Shown here in pieces: positions 1-7,094 of a stretch of 17,498 nt of DNA. Where the stretch lies: contig CALFUE010000105.1 in the NCBI GenBank assembly GCA_937916345.1, positions 1 to 17,498 on the forward strand. The letters are read 5' to 3'. A program made the position numbers and the translations under genes. The notes below the pieces were generated by a model. It saw only the letters and a program-made list of their open reading frames with translations, did no database searches and was not told where the DNA came from. The DNA comes from an uncultured bacterium (GTDB lineage Bacteria > Bacillota > Clostridia > Lachnospirales > Lachnospiraceae). The number at the start of each line of letters is the position of its first letter. Position 1 is the first letter of the stretch.

Positions 1-441
1 GGCAATTGCCACGCGCTGCTGCTGTCCTCCGGAGAGAGTGGATATTTTTCGCTTCTCAAAGCCCTCCAGATCCACTATATCGAGACATTCCGTAACTTTT
101 TTTCTGATCGTCTCAGGATCCGTTTTCTTCATCCTGAGGCCAAAGGCTATATTATCGTAAACATTTAGAAACGGGAACAAAGCATATCTCTGGAACACCG
201 TATTTATCGGTCTCTTGTTGGCAGGAAGGGCGGAAATATCCATCCCCTCCAGCAATATCTGTCCCTCCGACGGTATGTCAAATCCGCCGATCATTCGAAG
301 AATAGTGGTCTTCCCGCACCCGGACGGGCCAAGAAGCGTCACGAATTCCCCTTTCTCAACAGTCAGCGAGAGATCAGATATCACATAGTTCTCCCCATCG
401 AAGCTCTTGGAGATATTCTTCATCTCGATAATATTACCCAA
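1..441 (-). CDS. potA: Spermidine/putrescine-type ABC transporter ATP-binding protein, 3' part cut by window edge
   Basis: Energises polyamine import as the cytoplasmic ATPase of a PotABCD-type transporter. The 147 codons present show the ABC N-terminal half: an opening strand I-I-E-M-K-N, Walker A GPSGCGKTT (residues 38-46), the Q-loop V-F-Q-R-Y-A-L-F-P (82-90), and the signature LSGGQQQRVAIA (136-147), where the window ends. Walker B and the C-terminal regulatory domain are missing, so the protein is partial. The phrases LLGPSGCGKTT, G-G-F and N-T-V-F-Q are typical of Clostridia PotA. The best start is a TTG at 441, because it restores the usual II-E-M-K-N beginning and follows AAGGAGG by about 12 bases. 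The next ATG (423) would lose that first strand. The gene overlaps the MATE stop by 8 bases, suggesting translational coupling. Family assignment is firm; the polyamine substrate is inferred from similarity. Confidence 0.85.
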   Translation of the reverse strand, partial: MGNIIEMKNISKSFDGENYVISDLSLTVEKGEFVTLLGPSGCGKTTILRMIGGFDIPSEGQILLEGMDISALPANKRPINTVFQRYALFPFLNVYDNIAFGLRMKKTDPETIRKKVTECLDIVDLEGFEKRKISTLSGGQQQRVAIA

Positions 442-1804
442 TTTCCGCCTTTCCCTCCTTATTATCATCTCCTAATTTTTTTCTTAAACTTCTAAGTATT
501 ATAAAGAGCGTAATACTGATGTAGATCGCGCCGGAAACCCAGGCTGACGGATCTGCGGCGCAGATGGCGCCGAATCTGAATATGGGCACGAAGGCAAAAC
601 TCACCACCACTCTTGCGATCATCTCTACGACACCTGAGTAGATCGCTCTGATGGAATAACCAAGCCCCTGTACAGTCAGTCTCACCGTGTTTAATATGCC
701 AAGTACCCAGTAGAAGCAGCCAATAGTTCCCAGATACTGACCTGCCGCATCCAAAATTGCCGTCTCTCCGGAGTCCACAAATATGCCGGACAATGTCCTG
801 CCAAACAAGACCAGCACAATACCAATTGCAGCGCCATACCCGACTCCGATGGCAACGCCCTCCCTGATGCCCTTGTGGATTCGATCCAGTTTTTTTGCGC
901 CGAGATTCTGACTCGCGAAATTTGCCACCGCAGTGGCGACCGCGTCAAAAGGAGTCATGGCGCACTGCTTGATACGGCTTGCCGCCGTAAAGGCGCTTAT
1001 ATAGACACTTCCCAGGGCATTGTTCGCGCTCTGGAGAACCATTGAGCCGATGGCTGTGATGGAGTACTGCAGCCCCATGGGGACTCCCATCATAAGGAGC
1101 ATCACCACCTCCTTCGGAGTCACGCGGCGCTCAGCTTTCTTCGGGACAAGTATGTCAAACTTTACGAATATAAGTATCAGGCAGAGCACTCCCGACACGC
1201 CCTGTGCTATGACGGTCGCAACAGCCGCTCCGAAGCAGTCGAGGGAAAACACCATGATAAAAAGTATGTCAAGCACTATATTGAGGATCGTAGAGATGAC
1301 CAGAAAGATGAAAGGTGTCCTGGAATCCCCAACGGCTCGCAATATGGCCGACAACAGATTATATAAAAGCGAAAGTGGTATCCCCGCAAAAATGACAAAC
1401 AGATAGGAATATGCTCTGTCATAGATATTATCGGGGGTAGATAAGATTTTAAGTATGTAATGACACAATACAAGACAGACCGCTGTGATGATCACGGCAA
1501 AAAACGCCGTCAGCACCATGCTGTTGTAGATGGAGCGCCGCATCTGGGAGTAGTCCTTCGCTCCGAATCTCTGGGCTACGGGTATGGCGAATCCAACCGC
1601 AATACCTATACAAAAGCCCATCACAAGAAATTGGACGCTGGTGGATGCGCCCACTGCTGCCAGCGCCTCGGCTCCCAATGCCCTGCCGACTATGGCAGCG
1701 TCTGCGATATTGTATGCCTGTTGAAAGATATTTCCTGCCAAAAGCGGCAGTGCAAAGCTTATGATGTGTCTCCCGGGGGAGCCGACTGTCATATCCTTTA
1801 GCAT
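434..1804 (-). CDS. MATE family multidrug efflux transporter
   Basis: A Na+ or H+ coupled exporter of the MATE family (NorM/DinF-like), in the cytoplasmic membrane. The 456-residue protein has the usual family length and about 12 hydrophobic segments in two similar halves. The N-terminus has the family opening P-G-R-H-I-I-S-F-A-L-P-L-L followed by the A-G-N-I-F-Q-Q-A-Y-N-I-A-D stretch, and the second half carries P-M-G-L-Q-Y-S and the conserved N-x-G-A-K-K turn. I start at ATG 1804 because GAGGA lies 5 bases upstream. An in-frame ATG at 1864 would add 20 residues but has no ribosome binding site and lies in a long hairpin. The gene follows cheY by about 105 bases and overlaps potA. The substrate cannot be told from sequence. 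Confidence 0.92.
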   Translation of the reverse strand: MLKDMTVGSPGRHIISFALPLLAGNIFQQAYNIADAAIVGRALGAEALAAVGASTSVQFLVMGFCIGIAVGFAIPVAQRFGAKDYSQMRRSIYNSMVLTAFFAVIITAVCLVLCHYILKILSTPDNIYDRAYSYLFVIFAGIPLSLLYNLLSAILRAVGDSRTPFIFLVISTILNIVLDILFIMVFSLDCFGAAVATVIAQGVSGVLCLILIFVKFDILVPKKAERRVTPKEVVMLLMMGVPMGLQYSITAIGSMVLQSANNALGSVYISAFTAASRIKQCAMTPFDAVATAVANFASQNLGAKKLDRIHKGIREGVAIGVGYGAAIGIVLVLFGRTLSGIFVDSGETAILDAAGQYLGTIGCFYWVLGILNTVRLTVQGLGYSIRAIYSGVVEMIARVVVSFAFVPIFRFGAICAADPSAWVSGAIYISITLFIILRSLRKKLGDDNKEGKAEIG

Positions 1805-1820
1805 TTTGTCCTCACACAAA

Positions 1821-1865
1821 GATGCGGAAACAGGTTTTTTCAAAGAAGCCCCCTGTTCCCGCATC
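1821..1865 (-). promoter_or_regulatory. Long hairpin in the leader of the MATE gene
   Basis: Arms at 1852-1865 and 1821-1834 pair over 14 positions in the minus-strand RNA, with one G-U pair, around a 17-base loop. After the stem comes only UUUG, so it is a weak terminator at best. It lies between cheY and the MATE start, 6 bases before the GAGGA ribosome binding site, so it could be an attenuator, a processing or stability element, or a partial terminator for cheY. I see no known riboswitch consensus in it. Confidence 0.55.
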
Positions 1866-1909
1866 TAAAGCAATTAGTCTGAAATCACAATAGCTGAACT
1901 GTACTTTAA

Positions 1910-2275
1910 TCACTCTCCAAGAATCTTTTTGATAGCCTCCAAAACCCGGTCTGCCTGGAATGGCTTTACTATAAAGTCCTTTGCTCCGCTCTGTATAGCC
2001 TCTATAACCATGGCCTGCTGCCCCATCGCCGAACACATAACAACATTGGAAGCGGCATCTGCAGCTTTTATCGATTTAAGCGCCTGGATACCATCACAGT
2101 TCGGCATCGTGATATCCATGGTAACAAGATCCGGTTTGAGCTCTTTGTATTTAGCAAGAGCTTCATTTCCGTCAGCCGCTTCACCGGCGATTTCATAACC
2201 GCCCTTGGTGAGAATGTCTTTTAACATCATCCTCATGAACGCTGCATCATCCGCGATCAAAATTCTCTTTGCCAT
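1910..2275 (-). CDS. cheY: Stand-alone CheY-like response regulator receiver
   Basis: A single receiver domain of 121 residues with no output domain, the usual CheY size. The acidic pocket is D9/D10, the phospho-acceptor is D54 in V-T-M-D-I-T-M-P, the switch Ser is S82, and the conserved Lys is K104 in V-K-P-F. The closest pattern is the CheY of motile Firmicutes (opening M-A-K-R-I-L-I-x-D-D-A-A-F-M-R), so the likely role is passing chemotaxis kinase signals to the flagellar switch. No che or fli genes lie nearby; the neighbours are a MATE exporter and the divergent flavin reductase. The start has a modest AAGGA/GGGAAG ribosome binding site. Upstream I see no convincing sigma-A promoter, only a TTTAAT -10 without a good -35. 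A different single-domain receiver role is possible. Confidence 0.9.
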   Translation of the reverse strand: MAKRILIADDAAFMRMMLKDILTKGGYEIAGEAADGNEALAKYKELKPDLVTMDITMPNCDGIQALKSIKAADAASNVVMCSAMGQQAMVIEAIQSGAKDFIVKPFQADRVLEAIKKILGE

Positions 2276-2366
2276 ATCTTCCCGTCCTTTATTGATTTAT
2301 TAAATGTCTGTATCTAAACGACACAGATTACTTTACACAATTTGAAATAACTTTGCAAGAGTTTTA

Positions 2367-2395
2367 TTGTAAATTTTAAAAAATTATCATATAAT
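2367..2395 (+). promoter_or_regulatory. Sigma-A-type promoter of the flavin reductase gene
   Basis: A TTGTAA -35 box (2367-2372) and a perfect TATAAT -10 box (2390-2395) are separated by 17 bases in an AT-rich stretch. Transcription would begin near 2402, giving a leader of about 27 bases ahead of the ATG at 2429. Confidence 0.7.
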
Positions 2396-2428
2396 ATTTT
2401 CATTCCAAGCATACAGGAGGTGTTTTTC

Positions 2429-2935
2429 ATGCATACTTTTCAGCCATATGAGCTCTCGGAGCCGGATTTCAACCCCTTCAACCAGATCGGTCAGCAGTGG
2501 ATGCTTATCGCTGCCGGAAACTCCGATAAGGCAAACGCCATGACCGCCTCATGGGGCGGCTTCGGCGTTATATGGGGCTTGAACACGGCCACCGTATATA
2601 TCCGCCAGACCAGATACACTAAGGAATTCATAGACCGCGAGAACTATTTCACCCTGAATTTCTTCCCGGAAACCTACAGAAAGCAGCTCGCTTACTTCGG
2701 AAAGTTCTCCGGTCGCGACGAAAACAAGATGGAGGTCGCAGGGATGAACTTTGCCTACAAGAAGGGCATTCCCTATGTGGACGAGGCAAATCAGGTCATG
2801 ATCTGCCGCAAGCTCTCTGCCACCGATATCGACACCTCCCATATCTTTGACAAAAAGATAATCGAGGCCAACTATCCCGAAGGAAACATCCACACCATGT
2901 ACATAGGAGAGATAGTTCTGGCAATGGCCAGATGA
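2429..2935 (+). CDS. Flavin reductase family protein (FMN-binding split barrel)
   Basis: A 168-residue cytoplasmic protein of the flavin-reductase-like split-barrel family, which binds FMN and usually transfers electrons from NAD(P)H to flavin or to a partner. The family marks are the N-terminal N-x-M-T-A-S-W-G-G core, the V-Y-I-R-Q-T-R-Y-T-K-E-F flavin-binding stretch, and the F-T-L-N-F-F segment followed by a Y-x-G-x-x-S-G-R-D-E-N-K-M region. I choose ATG 2429 because AGGAGG (2415-2420) lies 8 bases upstream; a GTG at 2420 overlaps that site and is unlikely. It is the only plus-strand gene in the left two-thirds of the window and has its own promoter. Its stop abuts the convergent ilvN stop with no spacer. 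The physiological electron acceptor is unknown. Confidence 0.88.
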   Translation: MHTFQPYELSEPDFNPFNQIGQQWMLIAAGNSDKANAMTASWGGFGVIWGLNTATVYIRQTRYTKEFIDRENYFTLNFFPETYRKQLAYFGKFSGRDENKMEVAGMNFAYKKGIPYVDEANQVMICRKLSATDIDTSHIFDKKIIEANYPEGNIHTMYIGEIVLAMAR

Positions 2936-3433
2936 TCACCTGGTCTGTGTTGAGATGGACTCCACGGCTACTGCGCCGCCTCTCACCACCTCTATATCAT
3001 GATATTTGCTTCTGACGAGCTCAATGAGCTCGTCATTTTTTTTCTCTGTCTGTTTGCACTCCAGGAGCAGTGAATCCGTCCCTATATCCGTCACATCTAC
3101 ATTAAAGACATTCGCAATCTTGAACAGATAACTGATATCTCTCTCATTTAATCCCCTTATCTTTACGAAGAGTATCTCCTTCATGTGTATGGGCACATTG
3201 GTGAGATCCATCACCTTTATGACCTCGACCATGGTATTCAGCTGTTTCTTGATCTGCTCAAAGGTGGCATCGTCGCACATGGCGCAGACAGTCATGCGCG
3301 ATACGGTCTCATCCTCCGTGGTTCCCACGGTAAGACTGGCCAGATTGTAGCTCTTTCCGGCGAAAAGTCCGGATACCTTTGCCAGCACGCCCACCTGATT
3401 CTCGACATACAAGGCTATCCATCTCTTTTTCAT
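2936..3433 (-). CDS. ilvN: Acetolactate synthase small (regulatory) subunit
   Basis: The regulatory subunit that activates acetohydroxyacid synthase and confers valine feedback on the catalytic subunit encoded just upstream. The 165 residues match the usual IlvN/IlvH length: an N-terminal ACT domain (about 5-80) with E-N-Q-V-G-V-L and S-Y-N-L-A-S-L-T-V, then a C-terminal domain. N12, G15 and N30 match the positions that bind valine in E. coli IlvH (N11, G14, N29), so valine control is probably kept. I choose ATG 3433, which has GGAG 7 bases upstream. An ATG at 3469 overlaps the ilvB stop as ATGA but has no clear ribosome binding site and would add 12 atypical residues. No terminator is visible after this gene on its own strand. 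Confidence 0.93.
   Translation of the reverse strand: MKKRWIALYVENQVGVLAKVSGLFAGKSYNLASLTVGTTEDETVSRMTVCAMCDDATFEQIKKQLNTMVEVIKVMDLTNVPIHMKEILFVKIRGLNERDISYLFKIANVFNVDVTDIGTDSLLLECKQTEKKNDELIELVRSKYHDIEVVRGGAVAVESISTQTR
3014..3043 (+). terminator. Rho-independent terminator for the flavin reductase, embedded antisense in ilvN
   Basis: On the plus strand GACGAGCTC (3014-3022), loop AAT and GAGCTCGTC (3026-3034) form a perfect 9-bp stem, followed by A and eight T residues (3036-3043). This is a textbook intrinsic terminator about 80 bases past the flavin reductase stop. The same bases on the other strand encode the K-K-N-D-E-L-I-E-L-V part of IlvN. Confidence 0.8.
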
Positions 3434-3465
3434 AGCACACTCCGTTCTGAAATTATGTAAATCTG

Positions 3466-5154
3466 TCATCTCAGGATCATGTCGCTCAGCGGCGCTCCGC
3501 TCTTTAACGCAGGCAGCACCAGCTCATCCGATGATATCACAAACTCGATCAGTACCGGCATCTCCTTTTCCCGGGCGGCGCATTTCAGGGCAGGCACGAT
3601 CTCATCCGGCTTTGTCACGCGAATACCCTTTATGCCGTAGCTTTCTGCCCATTTCACAAAATCCGGCCAGTACCCGTCGTGATCCTTTGTGCCAAGATAG
3701 GTTGCCACATATCTCTTTCCATAGAACATCTGCTGCTGCTGACGCACCATCCCCAAAAATCCGTTATTGATAACGCAGACAGTGAGGTTCACTCCCTCTA
3801 CTACTGCGGTAGCCATCTCCTGCATGTTCATCTGGAAACCGCCGTCCCCTGTCACACAGACAACCCTTCTTTCCGGTGCCCCCAGCTTTGCGCCGATGGC
3901 CGCGGGAAAGCCGAAGCCCATGGTTCCCAGTCCCCCGGAGGTGATAAACAGCGTGTCCGGTCCTACATCCATATACTGTGAAACCCACATCTGATGCTGT
4001 CCCACATCCGTCACAACGGTATCAGGCTTTAATACCTCAGAGATCTTTTTCATGATGTTGCAGGGGCTCATATTTTCAGACACGGATTGGGACATAAGCG
4101 GATGCTCGTCTCTCCACTCCCTGATCATCTCGATCCACCTGTCAGCGTTCTGAGGCTCCGCATACTCAAGCATGGTATTTATGGCCAGCCCCGCGTCAGC
4201 CACCACAGGCACGTCCACCTCCACATTTCTGGATATGGATGATGTATCCACATCTATGTGTACGATCTTTGCATTCGGGGCAAACTCCGCCAGATCTCCC
4301 GTGATCCTGTCATTAAACCTCGTCCCTATGGAAAAAAGCACGTCACATCCACTGACAGCCATGTTTGCGGCATACTCACCATGCATTCCGCAGTTGCCGA
4401 AGTAGAGCTCGTGATCACAGGGAAAGAGACCCCTGCCCATGACAGTGGTCACCACAGGCACATTTGTGCGCTCGACAAAGGTTCTTAAAAGCTTTTCCGC
4501 ACCCGAAATCTTCACTCCGCCACCGGCGAGTATCAAGGGTTTTTTTCCGCTTCTCAGGAGCTTGTACGCTTTCTTCAGCTGCCCTAAATGAACCGAGGTG
4601 TTCGGTTTGTAGCCCCTGATGCCGATCTTTTCGGGATACTCGACCGGTCCTCCCATGACCTGTATATCCTTTGGTATATCGATGAGCACAGGTCCCGGAC
4701 GTCCGCTGGAAGCTATATAAAAGGCCATCTTTAGGATACGTCCCAGCTCCGCGCGGTCTCTCACCGTAACGCCGTACTTCGTGATGGATCTGGTCATTCC
4801 GACTATGTCAACCTCCTGAAACGCATCATTTCCAATAAGAGGAAGGGGCACCTGACCTGTTATCACCACCAGAGGGATGGAGTCAAAATGCGCGTCCGCA
4901 AGGCCTGTCACGATATTGGTGGCTCCGGGGCCGCTGGTCACAAGGCACACTCCGGGTCTCTTTGTCGCCCTGGCGTAACCCTCCGCCTCATGTATCAGAG
5001 CCTGCTCATGTCTCGGCAATACCAGCTTTATCTCCGGAGTCTTGTACAGTTCGTCAAAAATGTCCGTGACCATGCCGCCGGGATAGGCGAATACCCTGTC
5101 CACTCCCTCGGCCTTTAGTGCCTTCACGACCATTTTTCTTCCTGCTATATCCAT
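3466..5154 (-). CDS. ilvB: Acetolactate (acetohydroxyacid) synthase large subunit
   Basis: The catalytic ThDP enzyme that condenses pyruvate with pyruvate or 2-ketobutyrate, the first common step to valine, leucine and isoleucine. At 562 residues it has the normal length and three-domain plan. Seen: F-A-Y-P-G-G (22-27), catalytic glutamate E50 in R-H-E-Q, S-G-P-G-A-T-N (74-80), the ThDP/Mg motif from G-D-G-G (436-439) to N-N (463-464), and G-F-G-F-P-A-A-I-G (413-421). Odd: the stretch 467-478 reads L-G-M-V-R-Q-Q-Q-Q-M-F-Y, with Q473 where most family members have Trp, a residue tied to 2-ketobutyrate preference and sulfonylurea binding. The start is ATG 5154, directly after the folA TAG, with AGGAGAG 8 bases upstream inside folA. 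Paired with ilvN downstream. Confidence 0.96.
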   Translation of the reverse strand: MDIAGRKMVVKALKAEGVDRVFAYPGGMVTDIFDELYKTPEIKLVLPRHEQALIHEAEGYARATKRPGVCLVTSGPGATNIVTGLADAHFDSIPLVVITGQVPLPLIGNDAFQEVDIVGMTRSITKYGVTVRDRAELGRILKMAFYIASSGRPGPVLIDIPKDIQVMGGPVEYPEKIGIRGYKPNTSVHLGQLKKAYKLLRSGKKPLILAGGGVKISGAEKLLRTFVERTNVPVVTTVMGRGLFPCDHELYFGNCGMHGEYAANMAVSGCDVLFSIGTRFNDRITGDLAEFAPNAKIVHIDVDTSSISRNVEVDVPVVADAGLAINTMLEYAEPQNADRWIEMIREWRDEHPLMSQSVSENMSPCNIMKKISEVLKPDTVVTDVGQHQMWVSQYMDVGPDTLFITSGGLGTMGFGFPAAIGAKLGAPERRVVCVTGDGGFQMNMQEMATAVVEGVNLTVCVINNGFLGMVRQQQQMFYGKRYVATYLGTKDHDGYWPDFVKWAESYGIKGIRVTKPDEIVPALKCAAREKEMPVLIEFVISSDELVLPALKSGAPLSDMILR

Positions 5155-5646
5155 CTATTTATCTCTCCTGTATGTACACCTGTGATATATGATATCAAAG
5201 CAGGTCATCTCCTCACTTCTCTCAATCATCTTCCATTCCTTCATCTCATCAAGCTTCGGAAAAAAGGCGTCTGCGTCAAAGGAATAGTCCATCCGGGTGA
5301 TGTACGCCAGATCGCAGAGAGGCTCTAACGCCTCATAGATACTCATTCCGCCAATGACATATATCTCTTTATCACCTGCGCTTTTTATGATTTCCTGCAG
5401 CTCTTCCACACCGTGAACCACATCAGCCCCGTTTACAGTGTACGACGCATCCCGGCTTAAAACGATGTTTGTCCTGCCTTCCAACGGGCGTCCTCCGGGA
5501 AGGCTCTCCAGTGTCTTTCGCCCCATCACCACCGTATGTCCCATGGTGGTATCCTTAAAGAATTTCATATCCTCCGGGATACTCATCAGCAGCTTGTTAT
5601 CTTTTCCGATGGACCAGTTTTTATCAACATTTGCTATCAGTATCAT
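5155..5646 (-). CDS. folA: Dihydrofolate reductase
   Basis: Reduces dihydrofolate to tetrahydrofolate with NADPH, regenerating the cofactor that ThyA oxidises. It has 163 residues, the usual bacterial length. Seen: the opening I-A-N-V-D-K-N-W-S-I-G loop, the catalytic acid D26 in I-P-E-D-M-K-F-F (where E. coli has D27), the NADPH motif V-V-M-G-R-K-T-L-E-S-L-P-G-G, N-I-V-L-S-R, and I-Y-V-I-G-G-x-S-I-Y near residue 100. The start is ATG 5646 with AAAGGGGA a few bases upstream, overlapping the thyA stop region; only 11 bases separate it from thyA. Its TAG is followed directly by the ilvB ATG. The thyA-folA pair is a common functional pairing. Confidence 0.96.
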   Translation of the reverse strand: MILIANVDKNWSIGKDNKLLMSIPEDMKFFKDTTMGHTVVMGRKTLESLPGGRPLEGRTNIVLSRDASYTVNGADVVHGVEELQEIIKSAGDKEIYVIGGMSIYEALEPLCDLAYITRMDYSFDADAFFPKLDEMKEWKMIERSEEMTCFDIIYHRCTYRRDK

Positions 5647-5657
5647 TATTTTCCCCT

Positions 5658-6521
5658 TTACACCGCAATCGGTATATCCGTCACTTGCGGTCCTGTCACA
5701 TAATCCTCCACATGCACATCATAACGGTCAAAGCTGTAGAAATCCTTTTTATCGGAAGTCAGTGTCACCTTTGGCGCCGGATGCCTCTCCCGGGTTATAA
5801 GCTCCTCTATGACAGGCACATGTCGGTCATAGATATGCGCATCCGCTATCATATGAACCAGCTCCCCCGGAATCATATCCACGCACTGCGCCACCATCAT
5901 GAGAAAAACTGCGTACTGAGCCGGATTCCAGTTTCCGGCTGCCAGCACATCCTGAGAGCGCTGGTTCAGTACCATATTAAGAACAGGCTTGTCATAACCC
6001 TCGTCCGTAACATTAAAGGTAACGGAATACGCGCAGGGGTATAGTCTCATATCGTGCAGCTCATCCACATTCCACATATTTGTCATGATGCGCCTGCTGT
6101 AAGGCGTATGCTTAAGATCCCAGAGCACTCCGTCCATCTGGTCGAGATACACCTGTCTGCCGTTCTCATCCTTGTGATGGGCGTATTTTTTTCCGATCTG
6201 ATAACCGTAGGCCGTACCTATCGAGCCATTCTCGTCCGCCCACTCGTCCCAGATATGAGAATTGAGATCCTTGATATTGTTTGATTTCTTCTGATATATC
6301 CAGAGTATCTCGTCCGCAGCGGAGATTATGGCCGTCTTTCTCAGTGTTATAGCCGGAAATTCACGCCGAAGATCATAACGGTTCACGATGCCGAAGCGCT
6401 TGATCGTGTATGCGCAGGTTCCGTCGCTCCACCTGGCCCGCACGGCCTCACCCTCTGTGGATGTGCCGTTATCGATTATATCACGGCACATATTTATATA
6501 TATATCATCACAAATACTCAT
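5658..6521 (-). CDS. thyA: Thymidylate synthase (ThyA)
   Basis: Methylates dUMP to dTMP using methylene-tetrahydrofolate, producing dihydrofolate for FolA. The 287-residue protein resembles the divergent ThyA type of Bacillus subtilis and phage phi-3T more than E. coli ThyA: it opens Y-x-x-x-C-R-D-I-I-D-N-G-T-S and contains S-H-I-W-D-E-W, G-T-A-Y-G-Y-Q-I-G-K-K, and catalytic C163 in L-Y-P-C-A-Y-S-V. The phosphate- and uracil-binding stretch is Q-R-S-Q-D (187-191) followed by N-W-N-P-A-Q-Y. The D-x-H-x-Y motif is D-A-H-I-Y (227-231). GGAGGGAAC lies immediately before ATG 6521. It follows the membrane protein gene by 15 bases and probably shares its transcript. Confidence 0.96.
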   Translation of the reverse strand: MSICDDIYINMCRDIIDNGTSTEGEAVRARWSDGTCAYTIKRFGIVNRYDLRREFPAITLRKTAIISAADEILWIYQKKSNNIKDLNSHIWDEWADENGSIGTAYGYQIGKKYAHHKDENGRQVYLDQMDGVLWDLKHTPYSRRIMTNMWNVDELHDMRLYPCAYSVTFNVTDEGYDKPVLNMVLNQRSQDVLAAGNWNPAQYAVFLMMVAQCVDMIPGELVHMIADAHIYDRHVPVIEELITRERHPAPKVTLTSDKKDFYSFDRYDVHVEDYVTGPQVTDIPIAV

Positions 6522-6536
6522 GTTCCCTCCAATCCC

Positions 6537-7094
6537 TCACTGCCTGAACAATCTGCTCTTTATGCAGTTTCCGTACTTATTCATGAAATAAAAATAAACC
6601 CTGTCACAGATCACGACAGATATTAAAAAAATAACAAATATCAAAATAAATCCGACAAAGCCATGGTTTCCGGAAATATCCCCTATCCTGTCGCCGGAAA
6701 TGAGCATGATATCCTCACTGAAAAACAGAAAGAGAGCAAAATATGCAGCTGAAAAAACAAGGATAAATACCGCGAGCTTTACCACCCATTTAAGGAATAC
6801 ATTGACTTTTTTTTTCTCCAATACCTCTGCGGTAAAAAGGTAGATCCCCAGAGTCAAAAATGTAAAGACATAGAGCTTGTTCGGGGCGATAAAAAAAGCA
6901 AGGACGGCCGTTCCGACCAGATAAATGATACCAAATGCCGGGGAATAAAATCGCACTGATATACCCTCTATAAAGCAAGCTGTAAAAATAAAAAAAAGTG
7001 TAATGTTTTCGAGTATGGCTCCCGCAGAGATACATATTACCCCGAGAGCCATGAGAAGACCGCACAGGGCAATCTCCTTTGCTCTCAGATGCAT
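6537..7094 (-). CDS. Polytopic membrane protein, function unknown
   Basis: A 185-residue protein that I do not recognise as a named family. It has about six hydrophobic segments (roughly 8-27, 31-48, 52-70, 74-91, 103-126 and 147-166), short loops, a basic cluster E-K-K-K (93-96) and a basic tail. The opening A-K-E-I-A-L-C-G-L-L-M-A-L-G-V is of the kind seen in ECF-transporter S components and related small membrane proteins, but the rest does not let me assign it. I choose ATG 7094, which has AGGAG 10 bases upstream inside the preceding gene; a GTG at 7118 lies before that site and has none of its own. It overlaps the J-protein stop by 10 bases, so the two are probably translated together. 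Confidence 0.8.
   Translation of the reverse strand: MHLRAKEIALCGLLMALGVICISAGAILENITLFFIFTACFIEGISVRFYSPAFGIIYLVGTAVLAFFIAPNKLYVFTFLTLGIYLFTAEVLEKKKVNVFLKWVVKLAVFILVFSAAYFALFLFFSEDIMLISGDRIGDISGNHGFVGFILIFVIFLISVVICDRVYFYFMNKYGNCIKSRLFRQ

Noticed and set aside
1805..1864. N-terminal extension of the MATE protein from ATG 1864
   Set aside because: It has no ribosome binding site and the codons lie in a stable hairpin; ATG 1804 has GAGGA at good spacing.
3434..3469. ilvN start at ATG 3469 overlapping the ilvB stop as ATGA
   Set aside because: The overlap looks like translational coupling, but ATG 3433 has GGAG and gives the usual IlvN N-terminus.
6485..6510. TA-rich dinucleotide stretch that could look like a promoter or repeat
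   Set aside because: It falls inside the first codons of thyA, encoding I-Y-I-N, and shows no -35 partner suited to a downstream gene.
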